A stretch of DNA of 64,000 nt. Origin: Globisporangium splendens (taxonomy: Eukaryota; Oomycota; Peronosporomycetes; Pythiales; Pythiaceae). The notes beneath the pieces are model-generated. The model was not told where the DNA came from. It saw only the letters and a program-made list of their open reading frames with translations, and did no database searches. Each line of letters begins with the position of its first letter. The first letter of the stretch is position 1. The stretch spans positions 496,001-560,000 of the forward strand of contig VFIW01000022.1 in assembly GCA_006386115.1 (NCBI GenBank). Direction: 5' to 3'. Position numbers and translations under genes: made by a program. Below are positions 32,348 to 44,087 of this stretch, piece by piece.

Positions 32348-34646
32348 CTAGTTTTCATGCTGCCTTCCTTGGCTTTGCGCTTTTCGGATCGCAGACGTCA
32401 ACTGCGTCCACTCGGCGATCCGCGCGCGCTCCAGTGTCGTGTGCTCCGTGAGCGTGATGCGCTCCAGAGACGCTTCAAACTCGCGCAGATCTCTTGGTGA
32501 GCTGGGCGACAGATCGTACTTTTCCTTGCGGAACTTGGCGCGGTTGGCGTCAAACTCGACCATCGCGGCGTGCTCCTCTTGCACCTTTTGCAGTTGCTCA
32601 GCATCGAGATCTTCGTCCAATTTCGCGTTTTTCTTCTTCGCGGTCCATTTCTCGTAAAACGCGTCCAGCATGGCGTAATGCTGCGTCAAATTGGCGAATT
32701 CGCGCGTCTCGCGATACTCTTGTTCACGCGTTTGCCGTCGCAAAGCGTTGGTCTTGGCACGCGCCTCACGTTTCCGCAGTCGAGGAGGCAGAATATTTGT
32801 CAAAAGCGCCATCTTCTCGGTGCTTTTTCCGTTCGTCGTGAACAGCATGTGGTGCGGGAACCGCTGGTGGACGTCTTCGTGGCGGTGACGCGCGACCGTC
32901 GCGTTCTCGAGGAAACTGCCTTCGTACCAGAAATCCCACGCGTCGTCCTCGTCCTGGTTGTCGTCACTCTCCTGATGCGCTTCTGACTTGGACTTCACCA
33001 TTGAGTCATGACGGTAGTAGAAATCCCCACGTCCGTTCATGGTGTTTTCGTGCCAGAAGCCCACGTGCTTGGCGCGATCTCTGGGGAACACCGAGGTTGC
33101 GCGGCCATGCTTGACACTGTGATCGAAGAATCCGTCGTAGCTGTCCCCGTTGCGCTCCACATAACGGCCGCGACCATGCAACTGGCCGTGCTCAAACGCG
33201 CCTTGCTGAAGCGTTCCATCGGGGAACCGTCGGGAGCACGCGTCGCCATGCAGCAGTCCGTCTTGGAACCAGCCTTCATCCACCACGCCCGTGGACGACG
33301 TGTACGTGCCGTGGTCCGTGACCTTGCCGTCGCGCATCTCGCCTTCGCACGTCGCGCCATCGGGAAACGTGATTCGCATCCACTCGCCTTGGGGAACACC
33401 ATCACGGAACGTGTCACCGTTCAGTAGCGAGGATGTGTACTCGCGGTCCTTGCACTTCTCGGCGTACTCGTACTTGCGACTGGGCCGCGCAAACGTCCCA
33501 ATGCACGTTGTGCCGTCGCCCCAAACCAGTTTTCCGTCCCCACGCGCGCATTGTGCGCGAATTCGCCTTCGTAGACCCCAGCGTTCGTGTATTCCATGCC
33601 GGTGCCGTGCTTTTCGCCGAGCCGACATTCTCCTGAGTACACGGCGCCAATGGACGAGATGTGGAAATCGTCGTCCCAGGGACTCAATGGCTTTTCCTTA
33701 CTCTCGGTGGACATCACGGGTGCCATGTACTCGCCCTCGCCGTGCTTGAGGCGTCTCAGTCGCACGGTGCGCATGTTGATTTCCTTTGTGAGATCCTTGG
33801 CGCTGATGATGTCGTGTTGGACTTGGTCGTCCTCAAGAAACGCCTTGGGCTCCGGCCGCGTCTGCACAAGACAAACATAGTTCCAATCGCGTTTGTCCAT
33901 GGCCACAGACGCCAGCTCCTGTCCTCGAGAGCTCGTGAACTCCACCATCCAAGTGCGGGTCTCGACGCGAACCTCATCAATGGAAGTCGATTGCTGCTGC
34001 TGTTTTTCTTGGAGATCGTCTGGGAAGAGCGCGAGTTGCACCGGTCCGGTTTTGAGGAACTTTTCAATGTGCTTGCGCTTTCTGTGGAGCGTCTCGAGCT
34101 CGCGATCGAACCGCGCGGCGTGAGTGGAGATAGCGTCCGCGAGCTTCTTGCGGATCTCGGCCTGCTGCTCTGGTGTACCCTCGACGTCCATGGACGGCAG
34201 CGCCGCGACTTTTTGCTTCACAACCCGCTTCTTCTTCTGGATCACGTCGATTTGCTTCTTGAGCTGCTGCAGCGGCTGAAAATCTTGCATGACGCCAAAG
34301 AGCAGCCAGGTCTTGAGGTCAATGGACTCGCACTGGATCGGCACGAACGAGAGCACGAGGATCGTCTCACCCGAGTACACCGGGTCCTTCAGGTCGTCCT
34401 GCGGCGGCGGCTCCAGGCGCTCGTGGACGATGTAGTACCACTTGTCCTTGCCCATGGCCGGCATCACCTGCGTCATCCAGTCTTTCGGCCACAGCACGTC
34501 TACAATATAAAAGATGCAGCATTATGAGAATACCCTTTGGAGCGATGTATAGGACACAAGCAGACGTCATACGTACTCCCAAACGGATCTTCAACAGCGC
34601 CGCATTGCAGCCAAAGAGCAGATTGATCTTCTGCCTTCAAGCGCAT
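32348..34646 (-). CDS. MORN-repeat protein, reading frame broken at 33541-33550
   Basis: Exon 1 34646-34577 and exon 2 from 34499 join in frame (AVEDPFGNVLWPKDW). The first half (to ~33545) has a coiled region and then MORN repeats (VYSGECRLGEKHGTG, VYEGEFAHNA). The second half, in another frame, continues the MORN series (GDGKLVWGDGTTCIGTF, CEGEMRDGKVTDHGTY, GDSYDGFFDHSVKHG) and ends in a helical Lys/Glu-rich region. The frames meet within one MORN repeat at a GCGCGCG run, where two bases too many are present; no intron fits. MORN proteins bind membranes or act in cilia/cytokinesis. Either this is a sequencing error or a recent frameshift; the two halves are otherwise free of stops. An upstream exon cannot be excluded. 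Confidence 0.75.
33541..33550 (-). other. Frameshift site in MORN gene
   Basis: The run CACGCGCGCA (plus strand) interrupts the repeat that would otherwise read EFAHNAR-GDGKLVWGDG. A CG dinucleotide expansion explains the shift. Confidence 0.75.
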
Positions 34647-34718
34647 ACAGATACACCACAAAGTCAGTCTCCGTTTCTGCAAGCATACAGACGCAGTACG
34701 ATCCTTTCCTTTTCTCCC

Positions 34719-34883
34719 TTACACGGCGAAGTCGGAGCGCAGCACGCGCTGGAAGGCGTACGCAGCTGCGTCGGTGCCGAGTGCCGGGTCGTAGAGCGCG
34801 ACGAGCATCTGGTCCTCCTTGATCTCGTCCACGATCTTCCCGGTCTTCATGTCCATCACGAGCCGCCCCGTGCGCGTCGCCAT
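34719..34883 (-). CDS. Small hypothetical protein (54 aa)
   Basis: A short intact frame, MATRTGRLVMDMKTGK…, ends 72 bp before the start of the MORN gene on the same strand. Codon usage resembles real genes here (GC-rich third positions) and the sequence looks globular (KIVDEIKEDQMLVALYDP). I do not recognise the family. It may be a genuine small gene or an unlinked exon. Confidence 0.5.
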   Translation of the reverse strand: MATRTGRLVMDMKTGKIVDEIKEDQMLVALYDPALGTDAAAYAFQRVLRSDFAV

Positions 34884-35315
34884 CGTTCGTATCGAATAGG
34901 TAACCTCACAATTGAAAATGCGGGAATGCGGAATCAAAGAGCTCAATTAGAGCTCTTCGCGAAAGGACACACTGACAGCTGGTTGGCTGAAAATGGATAT
35001 GGCTGCACTTTTGCCATCCATCTAATGGTGTCGGCAAAAGCAAATCGAAAATGATGCGTTTGGAGAATGAAAGCCATGCACGTTGCCAATTGAACCTGAA
35101 GAGCGAAGACGTACAAGTGGGAAGTGGTGGGTATACATGTTTCTTGGGTCTAACGCTTTATATAATAAATACCCGACAAAAACTACTCGACACAGCAGCT
35201 ACTGCACACAACAAAATACATGCTGGGGGATCTTCGCTTTTGTTGCTCCCTTGGTCGTGTTCTTTGTAAATTGTTCCTTCTCCTCTCTTTGCATGGCTTG
35301 ATGACACACTTGCTT
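34884..35315. other. Intergenic region
   Basis: 3' flank of the NADPH oxidase (minus) and 5' flank of the small ORF. Nothing recognised. Confidence 0.55.
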
Positions 35316-38081
35316 TTAAAAGTTTTCGCTGTGGAAGTCGAACGCGACATCCTTGACGCGACGGTTCTTGTCCTGGTTGAAGTTCGTGCACTCCTCGTGG
35401 AGCGTGTTGCCCAGCGGCTTTGGGCCACAGAAAAACACACCGATCTCCTCCTTCTCGCCAATCGGTGTCACACGCTCGAGGCGCTCGTGGTTGTCCGCGA
35501 TGCGCGCAAACTCGCCCTTCCAGTCCGGACGCCCGAAGTGAGTCATTTGCTTGGTCGTGAGACCCGAGACGATATCGTGACCCTCCGTGTTGTGGATGAA
35601 CTTCTGGAGCGCCTGCAGCGGCTCGACGACCTTCTGGTCCTTGATCGACGAAAAGTAGTTGTGGATCTCCAGACGGTTCTCCGTATCCATCTCGCTCAAT
35701 TGGTTCATCGTCTCCGTGAACCACGTCAGCGCCTCCTGCTCACGGGTGGTCCAGTAGAAGTAGATCTTGCGGATCTGGAACGTCGGCGGGAACCGCATGT
35801 GCGAGCAATTCGGGCAACGGAAGCTGTCCCATTGGTAGAAGATGCTGCGCAGGATCGACGCGAACGGGGTCACACCGATACCGGCGCCGACAAACACGAC
35901 TTCACGGTACCGCGAGTAATCCTGCGCGGGTGCGCCAACAGGACCGTCGATGATGATAGTCGGGTAAGGGGACATGATCGCGCCGCCGTGGCCCTCCATG
36001 TCGAAGTTGCTGTTCGCCGGGTTCTTCTCTTGGATTTTCTTGACAATGTTGTACAATGCACCCGTCCAGTCACCAGCCTTGCGGATGTGCAACGAGAGGT
36101 ACGGGTCTTCAGGTGCCGACGAGATCGTGAACGGGTGCCACTCGAACTGCGAGATCATCGGGATATTGACGAACATGTACATGCCCGGCTGGAACTTTTG
36201 GCCCTTGCCAAAGTTATTGGGCTTCTTGATAAACAGCGCACAGGCCTCCTTCGATAGCTGCGCGTTCTGAATGATCGTCCTGCCACCAAACACGTTGCCC
36301 ATGCGGTAACGCTTTTCAATGAAGTAGATCACAATTGGTGGGGCGACCCACAAGTATGCCTCTGGTGGCGCGACCCACTGCGCGAGACCGTGGATCGCGA
36401 TCAGGATGATGAACGGCAGGAACAGCAAGTGCGTGAGCCAGAACGCGTTGAAGTTGCCACGACGGATCTTTGGGTGCGCGAGCGGCGCCGCAATCGCCAT
36501 CAGGACGACCATGAGGAGCCCCGTCCAGATCGGAATCCGCTCAGAAAACTCGAACAGGTTCTCGTCACGCACAAAGCTCAGACGGTAGTACTTGGACTCG
36601 GCCCAAACCTCGAGCGGCACCGTGCGCGCATAGTACACAATCATGATCCACGCAACCGTGTGGCCAAGTGACGCGATGATCATCACGATACCACAGATCT
36701 TGTGGAACTCAATGTGCTCATCGATCGGCACAAACCTGGTGACAACCGGCAGACTACGCAGCGACGTCACAAAGTTACGGCACATGGGCAGCAACACACA
36801 CAACGTGTTCACCATGATGATCTGGGCGAACCCCTTGGCGATACGGGGACACCAGCCGACAGCAGGGTCGACCTTGAACCGCATCGCCTTGAGAATAAAC
36901 ACCGCGATCATGAGGAGGAAGTAAAAAATGAGGCACCCGATCTGCGTGTCGTACTTTCGGCAGTACTTCATGAACTTGGACGGCAGCGAGCGTGGCTTCT
37001 GTGGCGCACCGCGACCGCCGCCAACGCGGGACGCGCCGAGACCGCTCTTAGCCGCGTCGCTCTTGAACTCGTCCTCAGGGACCACGACGCCACCAAAGTA
37101 CATGCGGAACTCGTTGTACGTCATCTTGTCCGGGTGTTTGCTGCGCGCAAACAGCTTGTCCACGACACCCTCGAAGTCGAAGTCGCCGAGGAACTGGACG
37201 TTGTTGGCGACAAACGTCGCTTCCAGGAACGCACGCACACCCTCCCTGGTCAGCACACCGCGGTTGTCAATGTCGAACATCTCAAACAGGAAGCGGCACT
37301 TTTCGTCGTCACCCAAAGTCGACGTCTTCACGGCGTCGATCATCACGGCCACAGACTCACGCGGCAACGGCATGAACGCGATGGACGACGCGCGCGGGTC
37401 TGCGAACGACGGGTTGCCGCCGATCATGCTCTTCTTGCCCGTTCCCGTGAAGCGACTGATGTCGAAAAAGTGGTTGTAGAACGCATTCTGCTCGCCACCC
37501 GTGGCACAGTCCTGATCCGTCCCCTCGTTCTTCTCCATGCCGACGCTGGACGCGAGTCCGTAGCTCGAGTACGACATGCCAGACATCGACTCCTTGTACA
37601 GCGAGTCCTTGAGGTTGTACAGATCCTCCTTGTCCATGTTTGGCGCAGGCTTGGAAAAGTTGGAGCCGCCGGGCTGGCTCGGCGCGAAACTGGGACGGCC
37701 GTAGCCCTGGCTCTGGCTAAATCCACCCGGACCGCGACTCGCACCTAGCGCAGGCGCACGCACGACGGGGCCGAGAATCTTGGGCATCGGCAGCTTGTTG
37801 GGCATCTTTTGGTTGCTCTTGCCGCTCATGTCGGGCGCGTTGTGGCTGCACGCGTGCTCGGACGGCGTGTTCTTGAGCATGACGAAGTCCGAGTCGCCCT
37901 CCTTGTTGGACTTTGGCATGTGGTCCGCGGCGGCAGCGGCCGTGGACGTGGCGGACGCCGACGTCTTGGAGATCGTCTTGGAGCTCGCGCCATTGGCCGC
38001 GTACCCGGCACGGTCGAGGCGGTCTTCCAGCTTGTTCGCCGGGCGCTTGTTGTTGTTGGGGCCGCGGTTGTTGGTTCCCAT
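35316..38081 (-). CDS. EF-hand NADPH oxidase (Rboh/NOX-type)
   Basis: A single exon encodes 921 residues. After a long low-complexity N-terminus, an EF-hand region lies at ~260-330 (FDIDNRGVLTREGVRAF and a weaker second hand). Six membrane helices span ~373-594 with the haem-binding histidine pairs (HKICGIVMII…GHTVAW and FWLTHLLFL…AIHGL). The FAD site is HPFTISSAPEDP (~648), the NADPH sites GAGIGVTPFASILRS (~733) and FFCGPKPLG, and the protein ends in the usual short tail …NF. It transfers electrons from cytosolic NADPH across a membrane to oxygen, making superoxide; the EF-hand suggests Ca2+ control, as in plant Rboh and NOX5. Confidence 0.95.
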   Translation of the reverse strand: MGTNNRGPNNNKRPANKLEDRLDRAGYAANGASSKTISKTSASATSTAAAAADHMPKSNKEGDSDFVMLKNTPSEHACSHNAPDMSGKSNQKMPNKLPMPKILGPVVRAPALGASRGPGGFSQSQGYGRPSFAPSQPGGSNFSKPAPNMDKEDLYNLKDSLYKESMSGMSYSSYGLASSVGMEKNEGTDQDCATGGEQNAFYNHFFDISRFTGTGKKSMIGGNPSFADPRASSIAFMPLPRESVAVMIDAVKTSTLGDDEKCRFLFEMFDIDNRGVLTREGVRAFLEATFVANNVQFLGDFDFEGVVDKLFARSKHPDKMTYNEFRMYFGGVVVPEDEFKSDAAKSGLGASRVGGGRGAPQKPRSLPSKFMKYCRKYDTQIGCLIFYFLLMIAVFILKAMRFKVDPAVGWCPRIAKGFAQIIMVNTLCVLLPMCRNFVTSLRSLPVVTRFVPIDEHIEFHKICGIVMIIASLGHTVAWIMIVYYARTVPLEVWAESKYYRLSFVRDENLFEFSERIPIWTGLLMVVLMAIAAPLAHPKIRRGNFNAFWLTHLLFLPFIILIAIHGLAQWVAPPEAYLWVAPPIVIYFIEKRYRMGNVFGGRTIIQNAQLSKEACALFIKKPNNFGKGQKFQPGMYMFVNIPMISQFEWHPFTISSAPEDPYLSLHIRKAGDWTGALYNIVKKIQEKNPANSNFDMEGHGGAIMSPYPTIIIDGPVGAPAQDYSRYREVVFVGAGIGVTPFASILRSIFYQWDSFRCPNCSHMRFPPTFQIRKIYFYWTTREQEALTWFTETMNQLSEMDTENRLEIHNYFSSIKDQKVVEPLQALQKFIHNTEGHDIVSGLTTKQMTHFGRPDWKGEFARIADNHERLERVTPIGEKEEIGVFFCGPKPLGNTLHEECTNFNQDKNRRVKDVAFDFHSENF

Positions 38082-40471
38082 TCTGACTCACTGCTCAAGT
38101 GCCTACTGCCTGAATGTACGCGCAAAGAGCGTGGGAAGATGCTGAGCGAGAGGGGAACAGAGAGACACGCCCACCTGGCGTTTCAACGGCGCAAGACAGC
38201 GGGAAGACGCGGGGAACGCACGGAATCCGAACCTTTAGCGTGTCGACCTGAGCGTGGGGTCCTCAATCAGCAAATGACACGCTCCTTTCCTTTCGCGGCC
38301 ACTCGCACGCGCGCTCTCTCACTTCTTTGATATCGTGACTGAGGCAAACTGGCTGCTGTGGGAAGGGGTCCGACCGTTTTATGCACGCAAGAGCTGTGAA
38401 ATGTAATCGCAAAACAGCTGGTGTGTCGGAAACTCGGTGCGACCAGCTGGAGAAATGGAGACAAAGCAAGTGAGAGGGAGGTTCATTAGCTATGCTGCGA
38501 GATTGCAGGTGTGTGTGTGCGTGTGTGTGCATGTATGCTTGGCTGACCCACAGACGAAGACGCAATCGACGCTTATTATCATGCTTATGCTCCTCAGTTG
38601 TCCGGGAACACTTGGACAGAAGTCGCTGCAGGAATACAGCGACGGACGGGGTCAAGATGAGCACAGGATCGTGATGGCACGATGCAATAGTGCAAGGTCT
38701 TTCAAACGCAGGCGTTGTCTCACATTTATGCATCGTCTGTACATTTCGTCACTGCATTGCAATAAGCTGGGTTTGTAACCAGCAGCATTCCCCAAGTCAC
38801 CAGTAAAGCGCACCCAACTGGGCAGTGAAACTTTGAACTGACACCACTTTTCCGGATCTCAGTGGGTTTGCGAAAAGGCACTCATCTATCATTGGCCTGT
38901 CTACGTCCAGTGGTAGCTAACCAGCTGTTTTTCGAGGTTGTAGCTACGGTACTACTGCGGGTAGGGCTCTTCGAACGAGCGATAACGTGAACGAAATCAA
39001 GAGTCGGAGAGTTCAGCATCCTGGATCATGTGAGGGGACGCAGTGGTTTCCCCAGTTTCCGCCTCCAATTCCATCTGCCGGCAATCGAAAATTAAAAGAG
39101 CGACAATCTCAGTACAGCTCCTCCTTGATACTACTGGTCGCATCCGATTGTCCGTGCGTGAGGCGGCGACCATGCGCTCAGCGCAGTCACCTGTGCGAAC
39201 TAGTCCATTCCACGCATTTGCAGGAACCATACTGCAGCTACCTGATTGCTCCAACGAGTATAATCGTTGAACAAGCTGAGTGCGGCCAGCGCAGCATGTT
39301 CAAATATCCAGGTTAACTGAAGAAAGTCGCCCTGCGTTTCTGAAGCACCACCCAAACAAGCGCTTTGGTCAGCTCTTTACATGTAAAAGCCACGGTTTCT
39401 TGCTTCGGAGCATGAGGCTCGTAATTATGTGGCGACGTAAAGCAATCGACACGGGGGGACCAACAGAATTGGTAACTCTCCGCTTGAGAAACCAGGTCTC
39501 TTGGATATGTCTGCAGTGCAAAAGCGCGAAACTTGGGAGCGGATTGGTCGTTTAGCGACCCGTCTAACCTGTCCGTTCGTAATTTGTACAGAGCTTATAC
39601 AGACCACACTGTGCGCAGCCAAATTTCGGTTCGGCGCTGTGACAAAGCCATAGAGTACAGAATCTATCAGGTGCTGATCGACAAACAGCCTTGCGCCATG
39701 CTCATATTTTTCACAATTCGACAGTAAAACGCAGTCTAGGATGCACTCGCCACAGCGTTGTCAAAATTGCAATACAGTGCCGCGGTTCAAACGTTGCAAA
39801 GAAGCCACACGTGCGCGCATCGTGTGTTAAATAGAAATGCAGCAAACCGGAGCTTTGGATCTGCCGCTTGCTGCGTATTTGTGCACACGCACTCGTATTG
39901 CAGTGTGGCGGGACCACCGCGCTGACGCCAACTGCTTTTGCAGCACGAGCCATCACGCCACGCCACACTGTGAGTGTAGGCGTGTACACTGCTGACCTCA
40001 CACGACGGAGCGAGCGCGAACCACTGGTCGAGACGCCCGTATTAACTGTTCCTCCTGTATGCGCGGAGTAACGCGTGGAAGAAAGAGTTGCTTTTAAAGC
40101 AGCGGCAGATACGTCATCTTCTCTTGCCTGCACCCCAGTCATGCGGCCATGGCTTCACATTGGCGTTGACGCACAGTCCGAAGGGGCATTATTAATGTCA
40201 TACTCATCGCGTGTGGATGGGTCTTTTCAGCTGCATGGACACTATTGGCAGTGGTTGCAAGGAGCCAGCTTCTGTCCAGTAGTCGGACGCATTCACACGC
40301 AAACGCCAGAAACAGTCAACTCCATCACCCGGACAAACGTATAAAGACTGTATACTGATATGCTGTGCAGCAGTGCCAACGAGTGTTTGACTCATCAAAC
40401 CCTGCCATCTGGTCTCTCAGAAACCTCTCGATTTGCATACCGACGATCAGTCCACGATCAGGTCACACAAA
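38082..40471. other. 2.4-kb stretch without recognisable genes
   Basis: The longest gap in the window. It contains several open frames of up to ~145 codons but none has a family motif, splice structure or the strong GC3 bias of the neighbouring genes. A TG-rich microsatellite-like stretch occurs near 38508-38532. No tRNA or transposon ends were identified. Confidence 0.5.
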
Positions 40472-42594
40472 TCAGCGTCGTCTCGATGAGGAACTGTTGG
40501 CATGGGCGGATCGTCGGTCGTCGCGACGACGCGACCGATCTCGACTGCGCTCCCGGCGGCCACGATGGGGCGGAGAGGAACCCGACGCGTGGGTTCTCCT
40601 TGCCGCTCTGCTGCTGGGGCGTGCTTTCTCATCTCGCGAGTCGATCGTCATGTAATCCTGCAAAGTGACACGCAACGCACACACGATCTCTCCATGAGTC
40701 CAACTTCCGTAATCTGCACGCCACGCTGCGTGAAGCACAGGGTGTCACTTACGTCAATGGATGGATCGTGGCTGGCGCGAAATTGGTCCTACAGCGCACA
40801 TCATAACGGGAACAAACACGGCAATGCAGGAGTGATTAGATACGCGAGAAATGGGATCGGGACGAGACTCATGCACACGTACATCGATGTGCTTTTTGAA
40901 CTTGAGCTTCGCAGTCATCCACGAGAGATCGTTGCTCTCGCTCGCGTCCGCGCCGTCGTCGCTGTCCTCGTCGAGCACTTGGCCGTGGTAGCTCGGCTTG
41001 TCTGAGTTGTCTTCCTCTTTGCCTTTGCTTTGGTTGACGCCCTCGAGCTTGGCTTTGAACTGCATGAGCTTCTGCAGCGTGTCCTGTTCTCGACCCGAGC
41101 GCGAACTTGCTTTCTTCTTCTGCAAGTACTTTTGGCGCTGCTGCTGCAGCGGCGTGAGCATATCGTGGAACGCCTTGGCGTCCTCTTGCTCTTTCGCCTT
41201 GGCGCCCATGAGCACGGTCGCAGCCTTTTTGGTTGACCGAAGCTCTTCACGCAACCGTGTGTACTCGTCCTTATCATCGCTCGCAGCATTCCGTTTACTG
41301 CCCGAGCTAGGACGCTTGCTGCTCTCTTTCTCGGTCTTCAACGATGAGTCTGGTGGATTTGGTGCCGAGGTTGGCTGTTCCACGGTGCTGCTACCTTCAG
41401 CCTTTCTTGCTGCAGCAGACGCAACTGCCGCCTTCAAGCTGTTGCGCGCCGCTTCCTTCTTATCAACGCTCGCATCCCTCTCTCGGTCAGCGTTATCAGT
41501 CTTCGATGCGCCACCGTGGACAGCGATCTTCTGCAGCAGCGCTTCGTCGACCTCGGCCTTGAGTTTCTTGTCGTCCAGGAGATCGTGGCTGCTCATGCCT
41601 TTCTTCGTTTTGGCTTTCTTCTTGCTCACTTCCTGCTGGAATTCCTCCTCCTCGTCGCCAAATGAGAGCAGCTTCAGGTCTTTCGTCGCCTTCCGCTCGC
41701 GCTTCTTCTTCTTCGCGGCATCCTCCGTAGCATCGGACGGCTTTCTGTGCTTGATGGCTCTACATAATGGCGTTCAGGGAAGAAAATACAAACACAGTGC
41801 ACATGAAGATAGCATGCGAATGTGAGCAACATGCGGCCGCACACTCATGCACGTGACGAACCAAGCAACATGTTGACGGAGGTGGCCGCTCTCACCTGGG
41901 CACGATATCCTCGAAGGGGTTCCAGAGCACCTCAACGCTCAGCAGCTTCGGTGGATGCAATGGACGGTCCTTCGCGTCCGTCTCAACGTCGCCCACGCTC
42001 AACAAATTGAAAATCGTGTTGCCTGTGATCTGCCATGCACCCCACATGGCGTTTGTTCCCTCTGTGCATGCGCGCGTAAGCCTACAAAAAACAATAAAGC
42101 GAACGTACTTTGCCGAAGATCGTGTGCTTCTTGTCGAGAAACTCGCACGCGTCCAGCGTGAAAAAGAACTGCGAGTGGTTCGTGTTGGGCTTGTTCTCGT
42201 TGGCCATGGCCACAAGCCCGCGGTGGTTGAACTTGAGGCGCGAGTGGAACTCGTCGATGAACGCGCCGCCGTAGATGCTCTCGCCGCCGCTGCCTGTTCC
42301 CGTCGGGTCTCCACCCTGCACCATGAAGCCCGCGATGATGCGGTGGAAGATCGTGTCGTCATAGTACTATGTTGCATACATAGACACAAGTATGGCACAT
42401 GTCAGAGAGTTTGCATTATTGCGGACGATAGAGAGAGCTACAGCGACACGCACGCCCTCGAGACACAGCTGCACGAAGTTGCGACAGGTCTTGGGCGCCT
42501 GCTGCGGCCAGAGCTCGACGTCCAGGTCTCCAAAGGACGTGTGCAGCAGCACTTTGCCCTCCGTGTTCGGCTCGGTGATGTAGATATTCGACAT
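40472..42594 (-). CDS. CWC27: Spliceosome-associated cyclophilin CWC27
   Basis: Five exons (42594-42454, 42366-42109, 42029-41896, 41759-40844, 40657-40472) give 544 residues. The PPIase domain starts [17 protein letters not shown] and contains [48 protein letters not shown] and KHTIFGK. The C-terminal region has the CWC27 marks [19 protein letters not shown] and [10 protein letters not shown]. The last exon adds [13 protein letters not shown] and an RS-rich end ([16 protein letters not shown]). The protein belongs to the activated spliceosome (Bact) with CWC22/eIF4A3. In human CWC27 the isomerase is considered inactive; I did not check each catalytic position here. The last exon is inferred from phase and an RS-rich, cyclophilin-consistent sequence. 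Confidence 0.92.
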
Positions 42595-42814
42595 CGTCCA
42601 ATGCTGATGGCAACAGCCAAATGGGAGTGCGCACCTTTCGTGCATCGATAAAAACTGGCTTATTTATCCACAAATTAGACTAAAACACGATAATTTAAAC
42701 GTATTCGCTCCTAAATCCAGCCAATCATCGCGTACCTTGATATTTAGACACGCATCGGCTTCTATCGTTTCTAACGGATCCACCCACTTTGCTGATCATC
42801 ATAAAAGGACAGAA

Positions 42815-44007
42815 ATGCTGCGTCGCAACCAGAAGCGAAGGCGCATGGCCGCAGATGCCGCCGCCGCTGCAGAAGACGCAGCCGCCAATGAGGACGAGGA
42901 GGACTGGGGCGCGAGCGCAGCGCTCGTCGACGACACGCTCAGCGCGCTGCAGCTGTTCGCCACTCGCAGCGCCGTGGGCTTCGCCGCGACCGAGTTGCCG
43001 CCCATTGTGCTCTGGCATCAGCTGTGCGTACTGCGTCTGCACTTGCTCAACGATCTCCCCGCATTTATTGCTGTTCTCTATGCATGGGTATTGAGACTGA
43101 GTGTGTCTCTGCATGCTATATGCCGTGCTTATATTGCAGGTATACGATTTTTCCGAATCGAACGTTCATTGATCAAAATGTAAGTCGTGTTGTGTTTCGA
43201 CCTAAAGCTCTTGATGGCTTTTGTTCAACTTACTCCATATATGCGCGCGCGTATTGACGAAGGTGCATCGTTTACGGGACGGAGGCGCGCTGGTGACGTT
43301 TCGAATCTCCACGGGCACTGAGGACGTGGCGGTCCTCCGCACATCGGATTACGTCGCCGAGCTCGAGAAGTGGCTCCTCATGTTCCGCTCCCAGCGCGAA
43401 CGCTGCGGTAGTGACACCACCTCGGCGACAATCGCGTCCAAGAAGCACGATGCGCTCGCGCGGTTCATTCGCATCGTCCCCACCATTTGTCGCCTCGCGA
43501 GTATCTCATTCAACGTGTTATATGAGGAGCTGAGTTTATTGCATCATGCTCCTGGTGCTGACAACGACGATGCTGCCGAGGAGGCCGTTTGGAGCGACAT
43601 CACGTGAGTCATCTGCTGCTGGGATGAAGGATTGAAGAGTTTGTCAGCATCGTGCATAACCATTCGCTCTGTGCGCATTTTGTTTTGTTTTGTGTGTGCA
43701 TTAATCCAGGTGGGTCCAGCGCCTTGGGTTCCTGCGAGGGTCGGTGGACCTGGTTGAAGACATCTTCCACTTCTCCGTGCCTGGCGTGGGCAACCTGATC
43801 ACCGCTGTCAAGAAGACACGCGCAACGCTTTTGACTGCACTCAAGCGCGCAAAGTACAAGGAGATCGCGGAAGCGCAGATCAAGAAGCACAGGCTCAAGC
43901 ACTCGCGCTTCGACTGGAACTTCCATCTCGCCGACATGGAAGGCGCGGGGATCATCCGACGCACCAAGGTCACGTCTGGGACGCTCGTGACTCTTGCGAG
44001 CAAGTAA
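42815..44007 (+). CDS. STK19-like winged-helix protein
   Basis: Four exons (42815-43023, 43140-43179, 43263-43603, 43710-44007) give 295 residues. The first winged-helix segment reads LPPIVLWHQLYTIFPNRTFIDQNVHRLRDGG after splicing; the C-terminal part has FHFSVPGVGNLITAVKKTR, LKRAKYKEIAEAQI and TSGTLVTLASK. These match human STK19 (VPGAGRF…, SGTLLR). STK19 was named as a kinase but is now regarded as a DNA-binding factor in transcription-coupled repair; no kinase motifs are visible here, consistent with that. The 40-nt second exon is supported by phase and homology. Confidence 0.85.
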
Positions 44008-44087
44008 GATCCCACGTGCTATCTCAAAACAAAACTTTCTCTATTGCATGGACTGTAATGTAAAAAAGCAAATCTATCTCAGGTGAC

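Noticed and set aside
34577..34682. Frame INLLFGCNAALLKIRLG as first exon of the MORN gene
   Set aside because: Its phase at the GTACGT donor does not match exon 2; the frame ALWLQCGAVEDPFG does.
38500..38535. TG-rich stretch as a possible regulatory or Z-DNA element
   Set aside because: Short simple repeat with no further support.
40400..40472. Possible separate RS-domain gene at 40472-40738
   Set aside because: Phase and position make it the last exon of CWC27.
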